Assembly: GCA_030386875.1 (NCBI GenBank)
Contig: CM059576.1
Coordinates: forward strand, 15,938,058-16,002,057
From: Morinoia aosen
Taxonomy: Eukaryota > Arthropoda > Malacostraca > Amphipoda > Talitridae
Length of the DNA: 64,000 bases
Direction: 5' to 3'
This document shows, one piece after another, positions 1-11,506 of the stretch. Each line of letters starts with the position of its first letter. The stretch's first letter is position 1. A model generated the notes under the pieces. It was not told the origin of the DNA. It made no database searches and saw only the letters and a program-made list of their open reading frames with translations. A program made the translations under genes and the position numbers.

Positions 1-888
1 TTATATAAAAATTCTCTGTCTTCTGCCAATGTAAATGAAGCTAATGTTGAAATGTGTAAACCTGCTCTGTCTCTTGACAGTTTAACTGCATCCAAATCTA
101 AAGCTAAAAGGAAAGTTGCCAAATGTAAATTGAATGCCAATCGTTACCGTAATGTTCTCGCTAATTTCTTTGAAACTCTGAAAGTATGCACATCATTGTC
201 AGACGTTTCAGAGCAATGCGTAGTTTAGACTGGATTAGAGCAGCTTCTTGACCTAGAGCTTATTGGTATACCCTCTAAGGAGGAAGAGAATGATAAGGAA
301 TTGGAAGATTTTAAAGATAGTGTTAAACTTGATGAAGGTAAATATTTTGTCAAGTTACCGTGGAATCGCAAACTTTTGGCTAGAGTACCTGATAATTTTG
401 TATTAGCTAGATATCTAGCTCGTAAAGTGGCGACTGATAATGCCCTAAAAGGGATTGAACAGGCCTATAATGACGTATTCCTTGAGCAGCTGGAATTGGG
501 CATCATTGAACCCATTTCCGTTAAAAAACTAGATGTGCAAGCTCACAAGTGGATCCTGCATAAGCCGGTCATACGTACATATGTTGAAACTTCCAAAATC
601 CGACCTGTTTTTAATTGTTCTTTAAAGGTCAAGGGTTTGCCCAGTCTGAACGAAGCCTTTTATGTTTGTCCTAATCTGATGAATAATTTGTTAGGACTTT
701 TGGTCTATTTCCGTGCTAATAGCATAGCAGTACTTGCTGACATATTTGAGGCGTTCTTGCAGGTAAAACTTGCTCGTGATTTTGACCGCAATCAGTTTAG
801 TTTCGTCCTTTACAAGGATGGCAAATTCTCTTACTTCCGTTATACACGCGCTGTTGTTCGGGTTTGTTGCATCGCCTTATATTCTTAA
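1..888 (+). pseudogene. BEL/Pao pol: pre-RT linker and N-terminal reverse transcriptase
   Basis: Frame 1 is open from the window edge except for one TAG at 226-228, then runs to a stop at 888. The segment before about 300 matches the short helical linker that precedes RT in BEL/Pao pol. From about 340 the RT fingers follow: a segment ending KLPW, then RPVFN at about 603-617, then a segment reading LADIFEAFLQVKL, which is the first catalytic block where BEL elements usually read SDI-K-F. The aspartate is present. Coding continues in another frame after about 840, so the last residues before 888 are off-frame. The first 300 bases are coding-derived, not intergenic. Confidence 0.8.
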
Positions 889-1774
889 CTATCTTCTCAA
901 ATTGCACGCTCAAACTATTACTGATTTGACAGTTAGAGACGTTATGACAAATAAGCTGTACGTCGACAATTTAGTGTTCACGACAGAAAGTCCTGAACTA
1001 GCGCTTAGCACTTTTCGAAGCGCCAATAGTGCATTTGAGGAGAGTGGATTTCCGTTACGCAAATGGAAGTCCAATAATTCTGAACTTCTTTCCCAAATTG
1101 ACCCTGCTCTATGTAGTGCCGAAGTGCACTCCAGAGTTCTAGGGTATGACTATAGCTCTTCTACTGATCTTCTTTCTCTGTCTGTAAAAAGGTTGGACTC
1201 TTCGTGTATAACACGAAGAAAAATTCTTTCTGAAGTAGAGTCTATTTATGATCCCTTGGGAATTTTGTTGCCCTTTTCTATGCGAGGTAAGCTCATTTTG
1301 AGTGAATTGACGCGCTTAAGGCTAGGTTGGGATCAGGATGTTCCGGAAGATTTATGTAAGGAATGGCAAAGCCATTGTCGGGAGTTTTCGGAGTTGAGGG
1401 ATTTTGAGTTTCCTAGGATGACTTTGGCTGAGACCAAAACTACGCAACTTGTTGTATTTTGTGATGCTAGTGCTAGAGCCTTTGGTACCTGTATTTATGG
1501 CGTCCAAGAGGATTGCAGCGCATTGCTTTTCTCTAAAGTTAAAGTTTCGCCTTCTCGCCAGCGAACTCTTCCTTCTCTTGAACTTTTAGCAGTTTTTCTT
1601 GCCTACCATTGTCTCATATCTCTTCTGTGTGATGTTAATTTTCCTTACAAAGTGTCTAATGTAACTATTCTCACTGATACTCAAGTTACCCTAGCTTGGC
1701 TCTTGAGCGGTAAACCTCCTCGAAAAAATGTATTTGTAAGCAACAGAATAAAAAAAAATAGAAACCATGCGTAA
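770..1774 (+). pseudogene. BEL/Pao pol: RT palm, A17/Pao region and RNase H
   Basis: The RT resumes in frame 2 with LLFGFVASPY and then the catalytic box LYVDNLVF at about 957-980. The YVDN variant is typical of BEL/Pao, whereas Ty3/gypsy has YLDD or FLDD. Downstream are SIYDPLGILLPF, the hallmark of the Pao (A17-annotated) region, and then an RNase H core with VVFCDASARAFGTCIYG and a later TDTQVTLAWL block. The frame ends at 1774 just after an eight-A run, and the next domain continues in frame 3. This suggests a homopolymer indel, or a sequencing or assembly error there. Confidence 0.82.
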
Positions 1775-3170
1775 GAAGTTAGAATGTGAGACTTTGGCTG
1801 CTTTCAGCTATGAGTATGTACCCGCGATGTTTAACGTGGCTGACATGTTGACTCGGGGTATTAAGGTTTCTAAGTTTCTAGAATGTAAATTGTTATGGTT
1901 AGAAGGTCCTTCTTGGATCAGAGAGAGTAGAGATAAGTGGCCTAAGGGGCACTTAGGGTGCATTCCGCAGCAATTTCTTTCCGATACGTGCATCGCAGTT
2001 AATGTTGCTCACCCAGGTGAAACTTCGATTGTGGAGATTGAGCGCTTTTCCTCCTACCCCAGACTTCTAGGTGCGGTAGAGAAGGTTTTTAGGGCTGTAG
2101 CAATCTGGAAGCACGCTGATCCGGGGGAGTCTAAACTGCGAGCGTTTCTTTACCTCATTTCCTCTATGCAAAGAGATCATTTTGCCAGCGAGATGGAGGC
2201 CTTGGAAACCAAGAATCCTCGTCCGCCTTTGCTTGTTAGATCTTTCAACTTGTTTCTTGATTCTCATAATTTAATTACTTCTAACAGTCGCATTGTCTTA
2301 GCAGAGGAATTAGATTACAACATTAGAAATCCTATTCTGTTGTCTCGTTCTTCTCATCTAACCTATCTACTAATATTGCATACCCATAAAACTTTAAATC
2401 ATCAGGGTGTTGAATCGACTGTACAGAAACTTAAAATGGACGGTTACTTGATACCGCGCTGTAAGCGTACTGTGCGTGGCGTTCTATCCAAATGCATAGT
2501 ATGCAAGCGGGTGAACGCTAAAGCTTTCTCTTATCCTGACCCGCCAGCTTTGCCTGACAGTCGGACTAATTTTGTAAGACCTTTTGCTACCACAGGAATG
2601 AACTTTTCGGCTCATTTCTGGGTGTTAGATCCGTTTGGCCATAAACAAAAGGTGTATCTTTCACTATTTACGTGTTTTCAAACTAGAGCTATTCATATAG
2701 AGATTCTTCCTTCCATGACGTTGGAAGAATTTTGTTTTGCTTTCATTCGCTTCACGAACGAAAAAGGTGTCCCTAACACCGTGTTTTCCGATAATGCTAA
2801 AACTTTCGTAGCTGCTTCTGACCTTTTGGCAGAAGTTTTAACTTCTTCCTTGTATGAAGAACGTTTCCGCACATTTAACATTAAATTTAAAACTATCCCG
2901 ATCTATAGTCCACAATTTGGTGCGATCTGGGAACGCTTGTTTAAATCTATTAAGGAGAGTTTGTACAAGCTTTTTGGCCGTAGCAATTATCCTTCCTCTA
3001 CTTTTCTCACTGCAATTTCAGACATCTCTCTTAATCTTTATCGACGGCCTCTTTCCTACACAGAGACGGGGGACACTATTCTGCCGATCATGCCTATTCA
3101 ATTCCTTCAGCTTTACCCTACTTCTAACTCTTTAATCCTTTCCGATGAGGTCCCTGACTTGGAAACCTAG
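1767..3170 (+). pseudogene. BEL/Pao pol: integrase (zinc-binding and catalytic core)
   Basis: This frame starts with the tail of RNase H (NVADMLTRG), runs through an HHCC zinc-binding module (histidines at LHTHKTLNH, cysteines at SKCIVCKR), and then the integrase core. The second and third catalytic positions are visible as VFSDNAKTF and IWERLFKSIKESL. The first catalytic position, usually Asp in a GxDYAGPF-like context, reads GMNFSAHF here, so it is Asn. With the other lesions this argues for an inactive copy. It ends at TAG 3168-3170; the same frame continues downstream. Confidence 0.82.
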
Positions 3171-3221
3171 GACGATGACCGTCGAGAGCATCTGCTCTCC
3201 GCGCTTGAGAGACGCGACGTC

Positions 3222-3776
3222 ATGGTGGCCAAGTTTAGGGAGCTCTGGTACTCTCAGTATTTAATCACCCTAAGAGGTCCATATCCTCTTAAATCGTTAC
3301 CTCTGAATAATAAATTTTTGTCTGTAGGTCAGGTTGTCCTATTAAGGCACCCTATAAGACCTAGACCATTTTGGACCTTAGTCCGTATCATCGCGCTACT
3401 TCCTGGACGCGATGGTAAGGTACGGGTCGTTAAAATTGTAAAGGCTGATAACTCCGAGGCTGCCGTTAAAATTTCTTTACTTTACCCCCTGGAGTTAGCT
3501 GCTTCTGATACTGCTTCAGAGGAGGGGTGGGAAAGCGCAGAGAGAAGTTCGAGTGAAGAGTTACATCCATCTTTCGAGCCTCCCGGGAGTTCTTTTTCTC
3601 GTGAGGGTAGTTCTTTTTCTATTGAACGCCCCAGAGATCAGCACAATTCTTTGGAATCAGATTCCTCGGAAACTTCCAAAGAACCTGAAATTGAGGCAGC
3701 TGCACGTCCTAGGCGGCAGGCAGCTCGCCAGCAACGTAGCAAGCTTGCAAATTTAATCAGGCGAGGGCACCTCTAA
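3222..3776 (+). pseudogene. BEL/Pao integrase C-terminal tail (DUF5641-like)
   Basis: Same frame as the integrase and separated from it only by the TAG at 3168-3170, so it is the severed end of that polyprotein. It shows the tail features of BEL/Pao pol: FRELWYSQYLITLR, then VGQVVLLRHPIRPRPFW, then a GRDGKVRVVKI stretch and YPLEL. After that comes an acidic, serine-rich stretch and a basic Arg/Gln-rich end. The stop at 3774-3776 is probably the natural pol terminus. Confidence 0.75.
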
Positions 3777-4540
3777 TGTCCTTACCTACTTTTTTGCACT
3801 TAAAATTACTATGCGCATAAATGTAATTTGTGTTCTTTCTTTGCTTCCTCTGGAAAGTAACATCAATATATTAAAATGTTTAATGTCTAAATCCATGTAA
3901 CGGAAATTTCACATGAAACTCCGTTTTTTCTCTTGCCGGGATTGTGTCGGGATTCTAGTCATTGTTCGTACGCTAAGATCCTTTGCGGAGTCTATAAGGC
4001 ACACAAGGCCTTCCGCAATAAGGGGTACAGACTGTGCTCCTTATAATGAGCCTAGAAATTAACAACGCTGATAATTTTACGGCTAAGCGGAGCAATGGCG
4101 GGGGTCCTCACGTCTACGGCAAAAAATGTAAACGTTAACACTAAAACGTTCGTCTGCTCTTCTTGTACGAGTCCTAAGCCATAGCGAAGGATTCGGGCAA
4201 GCTGATGTGCGTGACAGCCGGAGCCTGCCACGTCAGATTGAACACGGCCGTGATCACGGGCGCACGTTCCTTTTGTGTGCTGCGCGTAACTCGGCTTTCA
4301 GCCCTCGCTACAGTTGGCCCTTGGGTACTGGACAGCTGGCTACATTGAAAACGTGTTCACCAGAACATTGTTTATGAAGATCTTCAGGTGAGACTCCTGC
4401 TATTTGACGCTCCGCTTAAATGTTTAATTATCTTAAAACTTGTAGCGTTACCAGGCCCCAGATGGGTGCTCGGTAAGTGTGTGTGCTGTTCGGCCCGTTA
4501 ATACGGGTAGTTGAGTCCTCTTGTTAAATCGGCTGCGCAC
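3777..4540 (+). other. BEL/Pao 3' noncoding region, possibly containing the 3' LTR
   Basis: No coding signal. A TGTGTCGGGATTC sequence at about 3944 could be an LTR start after a short purine-containing tract, but no second copy exists in the window. GC content is higher than in the flanking DNA (4080-4500), as is common in retrotransposon regulatory ends. Confidence 0.35.
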
Positions 4541-5247
4541 AATATTAAAAGCTCTACTGGTAAAATTGAACGTTTCGACTCAAAGAGTCATTCTCAACAA
4601 AATTCTGTGAAAAAAAAATATACATTTACATATTGACAATATCGAGAAAACAAGAAACCTCAAAAAAGAAAACTAAAAACTAAAAAACTAAAAAAGAAAA
4701 AACCAATAAATAAAAATCAAATTCCTAAACTATTTGCAAAGGAAATGCGGACTGGGAGTCATTTAAAAAAGGCTTTCGTTGTAAAATGTAATGAGATTCA
4801 ATAATGCGCAAATCAACGAGGTTTGAAGCTGCTGCTAAAATGTTAAAGTCCTCTAATTTTATAGGAAGGTTACAACTTTCAGCATGAATTCGTATGGCTG
4901 AGTGAAAAGGAGCAGCAAGAGGACGGTTAGTGCGATAACTTCTGCCGGCATGCTCTGCAACGCGAATATGTAAGGCTCTAGTGGTAGAACCCACATACTC
5001 CGACGCACACTGTACGCAACTGTGTTGATAAATTACAGGAGAGAGCATACTTTTCGAAAGTTTATCTAGTAGTTGAAAAGGGAACCAATTCGATATTTAT
5101 TTAGAAGCACAAAATGAAAGTTAACATGTGTGAAATATTTCGATAAAAGTACGTACAATTCTTTCTTCATTTTTTTCCACAGAATTTTGTTGAGAATGAC
5201 TCTTTGAGTCGAAACGTTCAATTTCAGCAGTAAAGCTTTTAATATAA
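4541..5247 (-). mobile_element. Penelope-like element (PLE) fragment with inverted terminal copies
   Basis: About 75 bp at 4541-4615 recur as the reverse complement at about 5171-5247. Both contain a short self-complementary GACTC/GAGTC hairpin followed by GAAAC, similar to the ends of Penelope-like elements. Between them, on the minus strand, is a GIY-YIG endonuclease remnant, the C-terminal domain of EN+ PLEs. The reverse transcriptase that should precede it is missing, so this is a 5'-truncated copy with an inverted pseudo-LTR, an arrangement known for PLEs. Confidence 0.65.
4725..5048 (-). pseudogene. GIY-YIG endonuclease domain of a Penelope-like element
   Basis: The minus-strand frame translates to a 107-residue fragment starting near a VIYQHSCVQCASEYVG stretch. 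This fits the PLE pattern: a short strand, Cys-X2-Cys, then Tyr-Val-Gly, followed by RxLxxRVAEHAG where the Arg and His/Glu lie. A later block reads NILAAASNLVDLRIIESHYI, matching the IL...RxxxES motif at the end of PLE endonucleases. It lacks the RT and most of the linker. It is probably not an independent gene, since it sits inside inverted element ends and has no upstream exon. Confidence 0.6.
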
Positions 5248-7328
5248 AATGCTAAGTTTCAAAGCCTTATTCCTCGCTATTATTTTCTTAGTTAAAATTT
5301 GTAAAAATGCAAACTGACATGTGCTTCCGTATGCTAAAAAGTATCACGCTTTCAACATGAATTTTCATTTAGTCATATGCAAACCAAATGAAATTAGAAA
5401 GCGTCGTTTGAAAAAAGTTATTTCCGATCAAAAAATAAAATATTGGCAAAGAAAGTTTTATTTACACGCTGTTAGTTGCAAGTCACTCTTCTACTTTCGT
5501 AACTTATGCATATAATGAAAGACAGAAAAATAATTCTGGGCAGTTTGATTCCAAAAAATTGTGAAAAACGATCATTTGTTTTTAAAATATCATGAGATAA
5601 AGATACTTAGTAGAAAAGCATGCTTGGTATCTTAATATTCATTCAATAGTCAAAACAAATTATTGAAAGAAAAGAATAAAAAAAATTTTTGCTTTGATGC
5701 GGTAATTGAGGTTTCCTAATACGTATAATTCAAATTAAAAAATATGATATCAGCGACGATCCATTGTTGACAACACTTTTATTAGTGTGCACTTACGTCG
5801 AAATATGAGCTTAGGAACTTGCGATATCAGGGATTAATATTGAAAATGAAACATAGATTGAAAAATTCTGCGTTTATGAGTATGAGGTCGTCATTTGACA
5901 TCTTTTACTCCTACGTATCAAATATGCGTATGAAAGATTTGGAAAAATGTATTAGCCTAGCTACAGATTTTTTTGTGAAAGTGTATCAAGTGGCTTTGAT
6001 TAAAATATGTTTGTCAAATCGAATAATTTATATTTTATGACAAATCAAGAATTTTTTAATATAAATCATCATGTGAACTTATTCTTTTATAGTTAATGAA
6101 TAAACATCTAGCCAAAATTTTCTAATAGGTAGTCGTATTTATCACGAAATTATTATTACACTTTATTATACTTCATCATAAGTGGATGCAGTAGCCCGTG
6201 GGATAAATAGCATTGATGACCTAATTGTTTGTTTTTGTGCTCTTGCCACTAGAAAATAAGAGTATTTTATTCACAAATGTAAGCACAGGAATTAAATGAT
6301 TCTTAATTTGTTTTAGAGACTTTTGTAGATGAATAAGTCACGAATCAAACTTATTACACTTCTATTCCCGATGAATAATGTTAAAACCAAGTCATTTATT
6401 TGACTGACAAAATCCTGATTATCATTAACTTGATATAACGAATTTTTATTCATGAATAAACATTCTCAATCTAAGCACTTCAATGCAAGCAAATACATTA
6501 TAGGATTTTCCGAACAATATATGGGAAAAACTAGATTTACATTTAAACTATTTCGCACCACGTTCATGGGATTAAAATTTTATATATCTCATTACAATGC
6601 AATACATCATTATATCCTTAATATAACATCAGTACATTACACTGCATACACACTGCCAAATTGTTGCTGCAGGATAGAAAACATCGAAATGATGTCAAAG
6701 GAACTTCTCCGCACTCCGTAGTTCATTTACATTCAACAAGTGGTTTTTATGCCCGGACCTAGATTGCAAGACTAATTTCTTCCTTTGAAAAGACTTGAGT
6801 TTATTCTGTCTACTACGGTGTGCGGGGAACAATAACGAATAAAAGTACCTATACATATTTTGTTTTCATAACAAATTACCCCTTTGTAAAGCTGAAAGTT
6901 TTCTCTTTCCAATGACATTAGCGTACGTCCAAATACTGAAAGAATTATGGTATAAAATTACATTTTATTGCGATGTGTGATCATTTGAACGAACGTAAGT
7001 TCCTTTCACGTTCCTTATGACATCACAGGTTCACAGCGATTCAGTTACCTCCAAACTGCCGTACGAGGAGTATGACGACACTCTGTCTTATCATAGTTCA
7101 TTCTTCTACTTTACATGGGAAAGTTACATGAAATTAGCGTTTTCATGATTTGTTCCGTATTATAACATGTTAATAATCTATTTGTGGTCACTATTGATCG
7201 AAAATAGGGTACCGATTCAAATTTTTAGGTAGGATAGAACTAGTTCACAAAAGTTCGTGTGACTGCTACTCATAGTTCCGAAGTGCCATTGTGTCCGGTC
7301 ATAATAAAGTTCCCTGATATTCTACTTT
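5248..7328. other. AT-rich noncoding stretch
   Basis: Only short chance reading frames are present (for example 6452-6721, 89 codons, low complexity and unrecognised). I see no splice-paired coding segment, RNA gene or strong repeat. Confidence 0.5.
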
Positions 7329-7547
7329 GGTCGTGAGGGGTAGCCAGTAGCTAAAGTTCTTCTAGTGAAAATTATAAATAAAGGTTTCTAGTGACGTCCG
7401 TTTACATCGACTCCAAGATGGCTGCCGCCATCTTGGGTTCCGGGTGGCCCCATGGCGGCAGCCACCTTGGAGTCGATGTAAACGGACGTCACTAGAAACC
7501 TTTATTTAAAATTTTCACTAGAAGAACTGTGGCTACCCCTCACGACC
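7329..7547. repeat. GC-rich foldback (long hairpin) element
   Basis: The left arm, starting GGTCGTGAGGGGTAGCC at 7329, and the right arm, ending GGCTACCCCTCACGACC at 7547, are near-perfect reverse complements for about 100 bp with one small indel near 7346-7355. They meet at a loop around 7428-7446. The centre is GC-rich with the ATGGCGGCAGCC/GGCTGCCGCCAT pair, in otherwise AT-rich DNA. This suggests a foldback MITE; no clear target duplication was found. Confidence 0.85.
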
Positions 7548-9112
7548 CAACCTCTTTACGTTTGTAATAGGGGTTAGCTTCCGTTATTAATTAAATTACG
7601 CTAGGCGCGCACGCTTTCCTGGCGAGCACAAGCCAACTTCAAAGTTGAATAATTCTAAAATAACGCATCAGCGAGCAGAATGTCATTCATGTAAAACATT
7701 CTTAAATGTGTTCCTTTATTGATTCTTCGCAACGAAATCATGAAAATCGTTGACAACATTAAAGTAAAATTTGACCAAAATTTTCAATATGAATTTAAAT
7801 TAAAAAAATCGTATGCACTGGATCTCTAGAGGGTTTCAACCGCTATTGATTGATACGTTTGCCATTCCTGTACCATAAAACTTCCGGAGATGATTAAATG
7901 TTTACACAAGCTAATTAGCTGATGCCTCAGAGCAACCAGATTCAAAACACTCAGTTACATTATAATTTATCAGTGTTAGAATGTTTTGTTTGAGTGCAAA
8001 AGCATTTCAAGCAAGGCCATGAATATACATTCTTGCTATTTTGCTGAGGAATGCTCAAAAGTGACTCATAATAACAAGGGGAAAGTGGGAGGTCATCTAT
8101 CCAATGTCCCCAATGGAGTGCCCCAGAGTCACGCTAGTGCGCATCTTCTGCCCTATCTAGGAGACCAACCAATGCACATTCGAGAGCCAATTATATAGTA
8201 GGATGCGCATGAAAATTCTCTACAAGATGAGTAAATAAAAAAATCCTACCATTATTCGGAATTTTACCCAAACAATCTCCTTAAAGGGATGCACATGTGA
8301 TAATTATGATGGGTTTTCAACTCTCCTCATCTAAATCTTACGGATATCGATAAGAAATTTCTATTTTCATTTTGATTATTCTTTTGATTCAAGGCAATCA
8401 AACAGCTGGTCTCTTATGAACTTTCAAAATTAATGAAAAGTACTTCAAGAGTGAAATAAGCGCTGAGGTATTCACAGCATGTTTATTACATTCGAATGCA
8501 TATTCAGAGCTATCAAGTTTTTGGAATTAAACACTTCCCTAAAGGAAAATTTGAAAAAAATGTTTCTCAGCCAATATTGTACATAGAGATGATTAGTTTT
8601 TTTAACCGATTCACAATGAACTGATCTACAAAGTTGAGGAAAAATTTTCTGATATCGCGTCAGAAAAGAATTTTAAAAACTTTCGAATTTTTGAAATCTT
8701 TTGTTCTTTTATTTTATCTTTACATGGCGCTAAAAAAAATCTTATACACTTATCTAAAAGCTACCACTCAATTTTTAGTACTCACCTTGATCTTTAAGAT
8801 ACAAAAAATACCTCCTTCAATGTAAGAAATTTAAATTTAAAATGTGTTTTTTTAAGTCGCTAATTTTCTTCAAGCGAAATCTCGCTAAAGTTGCGGCTTA
8901 TGGCAACACTAAACTCGACAGGTGCCTTGCCTGTGACACGTGAGATTGAATTGAACAGCGCTGTGAGAAGGTTCTTGGCCTCATGTGCGTAGCACCTGTC
9001 AGGAAGTATGTGATCGCCTTGTCTTTACTATTTTAATTTGTGATTGCAATCGCGTTTTCTGTTCATTATGTTTAGTTATTTATCTTGCATGTTCGCAACC
9101 TCTTTTCTACCT
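7548..9112. other. Noncoding stretch
   Basis: No supportable gene. The part from about 8880 to 9110 is less AT-rich and precedes the minisatellite, but I recognise nothing in it. Confidence 0.45.
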
Positions 9113-9398
9113 CTCTTAAACTACTTGGTCCTTTTGACTCTTAAACTACTTGGTCCTTGAGACTTTAAACTGCTCAGTCCTTGTAACTTTAAATTACTCG
9201 GCCCTTGTGACTTTAAACTACTCGGTCCTTGTGACTCTAAAACTACTCGGTCCTTGTGACTCTAAAACTACTCGGTCCTTGTGACTCTTAAACTACTCGG
9301 TCCTTGTGACTCTTAAACTACTCGGTTCTCGTGACTCTTAAACTACTCGGTCCTTGTGACTCATGAGCTACTCGGTCCTTGTGACTCTTGAACTATTT
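9113..9398. repeat. Minisatellite, about 12 units of 24-25 bp
   Basis: Head-to-tail units with core CTCTTAAACTACTCGGTCC followed by TTGTGA. The middle units are nearly identical and the outer units diverge, as in an array growing from its centre. Confidence 0.9.
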
Positions 9399-10110
9399 TC
9401 ACCATCATACTACCCGTGGCTCTACGGTGCTCTCGTGAAATCATTAGTGATTTAGGCACTATTTCAAGGTGAACCGGTGGTGATATGAGATTTCATATAA
9501 ACGCAGAACGAGGAAATGGTTCCATTTTCTGTTGTGGCTTTTTGTTCTCCCTCAGAATCCTTTGGCGAGCGTGATATGGATGGGATGTTCCTCTAAGAGG
9601 CCAATTTGTTTGGTTTACCAAGCCTAACTTCTCTTCTCCAGCGTGTGTTTCATCTCCAAATTTAATTTCTCGGACTCTGTGTAGTGCCTAGGTTCGTAAG
9701 TGAATACTAATGAAACTTTCTAAAGTGAAATCAGAGTGTTATATGATCTGACGCGGTGGTACCTCATTCAATCACTAATTCATTCCTCCTTACTGAATTG
9801 CAATTCTGTGTTGGGATAGGAGTTGCTGGAACTCTGATGGCCTCCGGTTCTTTGTTAAACGTTCAGGACGTAAGAAGATACGCCCTAAAACTCGTTGGGT
9901 CTTCAAGCACAACGAAGACCATTTAAATATTCTCCTAATGGGAGCTTATCGTTGACAGTCTGTCGTGTTAAAAAGGTTCGAATAATTAAAAGTTTGAGTT
10001 CTTCGGTGCGTCATTTCCTGTGTTCCGGTTAGAAAACCCAACAGTTTTGCATCGAATAGTAATAAGTATTGAGAAAATAAATAAGTATTAAGAAAAGTTT
10101 TGAACTAAAT
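9399..10110. other. Noncoding stretch with possible solo-LTR-like segment
   Basis: Within it, 9809-10043 begins TGTTGGGATAG and ends CCCAACA, an inverted pair like LTR termini. The minus-strand BEL LTR later in the window begins with the same TGTTGGGATAG. Flanking 5-mers do not match, so the solo-LTR idea is weak. Confidence 0.25.
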
Positions 10111-11374
10111 GTGTTTATTCAAATTTTGTGTGTTCTTTTACGATATATGCTTTTTTTCAAGTTAGTAATTGGTGCTAGGGATGATTTCATAGAAATAGGT
10201 TTGAACAAATCTAAAAAAATTATTTGGGAAGTACGTGTATGTTACATTCTATCTTTGGCATTATCCATTTATTGTTTGAACCTATTAGCCCCTTGTTACA
10301 CGTCAGGGATAGCTTTTACTTTTTGTGTTTGAGCGTCCCTGTGGACGGCGGTTGCTGTCCGTATTTGTATCGTAATTGATGACATGAGAAGTGAGGTGTC
10401 AATTTAGTTATCTGTAGGGCCTGTGGTTGTATTTATGTTATATTGTGCGGTGTTTTGTTTATATTCTCCCATTAAGCTTTTAGTTTATGTTCTATGAGTA
10501 CCACAGTGATTTCACCAATGGAAATGATATTGAGTTCTAAGGCAATTTCTTCGTTTATTCTAAGTTAATCAGAAGTAGCAGTAACGTTCGCTTGTACCAC
10601 AACTAACAATCATAATGAGTTTCCTACATTTTTCATAAGTCACATCTCGCCGTTACATCACCTTCCTGTCCACGGAATGAATATTCCTCCATCAAGGAAT
10701 ATGAAAAAATGGATTTGATCGAAAGGAATCAGCCTAAAACCAAATGAAACCTTAACATGTCATGAAACAAGCGGGAACTTTATACTCATGTCTACCAATG
10801 CTGGTAAAACAGCGTATCCTAACTGTGAAACGTACGCACTACCACGTGCAGGGGGAACATTTCAAGCTTTCATTCGCATTCAGATGAGAGATGGAAATTC
10901 ATTTACGCATCTAACATATCGTCGAAGAGGCATGGTTCCGAGTCCTCAATCCATAAGACATGGATTCTTCTTCTGTGAGCACGAGAGATGAAGCAATGAA
11001 AATGTTCAAATCATTAGTCGACACAGCCAAAAGAGACGACTATTGGTTATATAGTAAGCCCTAGTGTGTGTTGGATGTGATTGCTTATATTGCAGGGCTG
11101 ATCTATGTTTCAGTCGTAATTGCTTCGAAGTTAACAAAAGAAATGTATTGCAAAGAATTCCTGCATTTGTTGGAGACATAAGAAAACTATATCGATATTT
11201 ACTACACGTGAGACGGAACTTATTCGAGCTGCTATATTCAGTCACACGCAAAAGCAACCAAGTTTTCAGCTGCTAAGAAAAGTATGGAATTAACTGCAGC
11301 AGTCTAGCGAATTTGAGAGAGATGCGTTTTACTGCTCAAATCGGCTAAATTTCAAGGAATTCAGACTTTTTCAG
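10111..11374. other. Noncoding stretch
   Basis: Short open frames at 10111-10332, 10788-10991 and 11064-11276 show no recognisable domain and overlap frames on the other strand. I call no gene. Confidence 0.4.
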
Positions 11375-11505
11375 ACTTCTTACCTGCAAAGGACGAACCC
11401 CAGCAATGTGGCGTTTGTGTGGTTACCATTTTGAAGGGAAGATGCGATATTGCCGTACTGTCACGTGTTTTGTAGTCCGTGCCTCAAGAAGTTGTTCGAA
11501 GAAAA
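11375..11505 (+). pseudogene. Possible decayed RING-finger exon
   Basis: A splice-acceptor-like TTTTTCAG ends at 11374 and a strong donor (AA then GTAAGTA) starts at 11506. Between them one frame reads QQCGVC, a Cys-X2-Cys knuckle, and a second frame, offset by one base, reads LPYCHVFCSPCLKKLFEE. That second stretch has the Cys-X-His-X2-Cys-X2-Cys pattern of RING fingers. The two halves are in the right order and spacing for a RING but in different frames, so a one-base indel, sequencing error or chance is needed. No partner exon was identified. Confidence 0.33.
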
Positions 11506-11506
11506 G

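Larger units (their letters stand above)
1..4540 (+). mobile_element. Decayed BEL/Pao LTR retrotransposon, 5' truncated by window edge
   Basis: The pol domains lie in the BEL/Pao order: a pre-RT linker, reverse transcriptase with YVDN, RNase H with the A17/Pao region, HHCC integrase, integrase core, and a basic C-terminal tail. Gag and protease would lie left of the window. The coding part is broken by an in-frame TAG at 226-228, a frame change near 840, a frame change in an A-rich run near 1750, and a TAG at 3168-3170. The 3' end is uncertain; I placed it at the start of the Penelope-like fragment. No LTR pair can be compared because the 5' half is absent. Confidence 0.85.

Noticed and set aside
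9809..10043. Solo LTR bounded by TGTTGGG and CCCAACA
   Set aside because: Only the terminal bases resemble an LTR; flanking 5-mers differ and there is no second copy. Kept as a low-confidence remark only.
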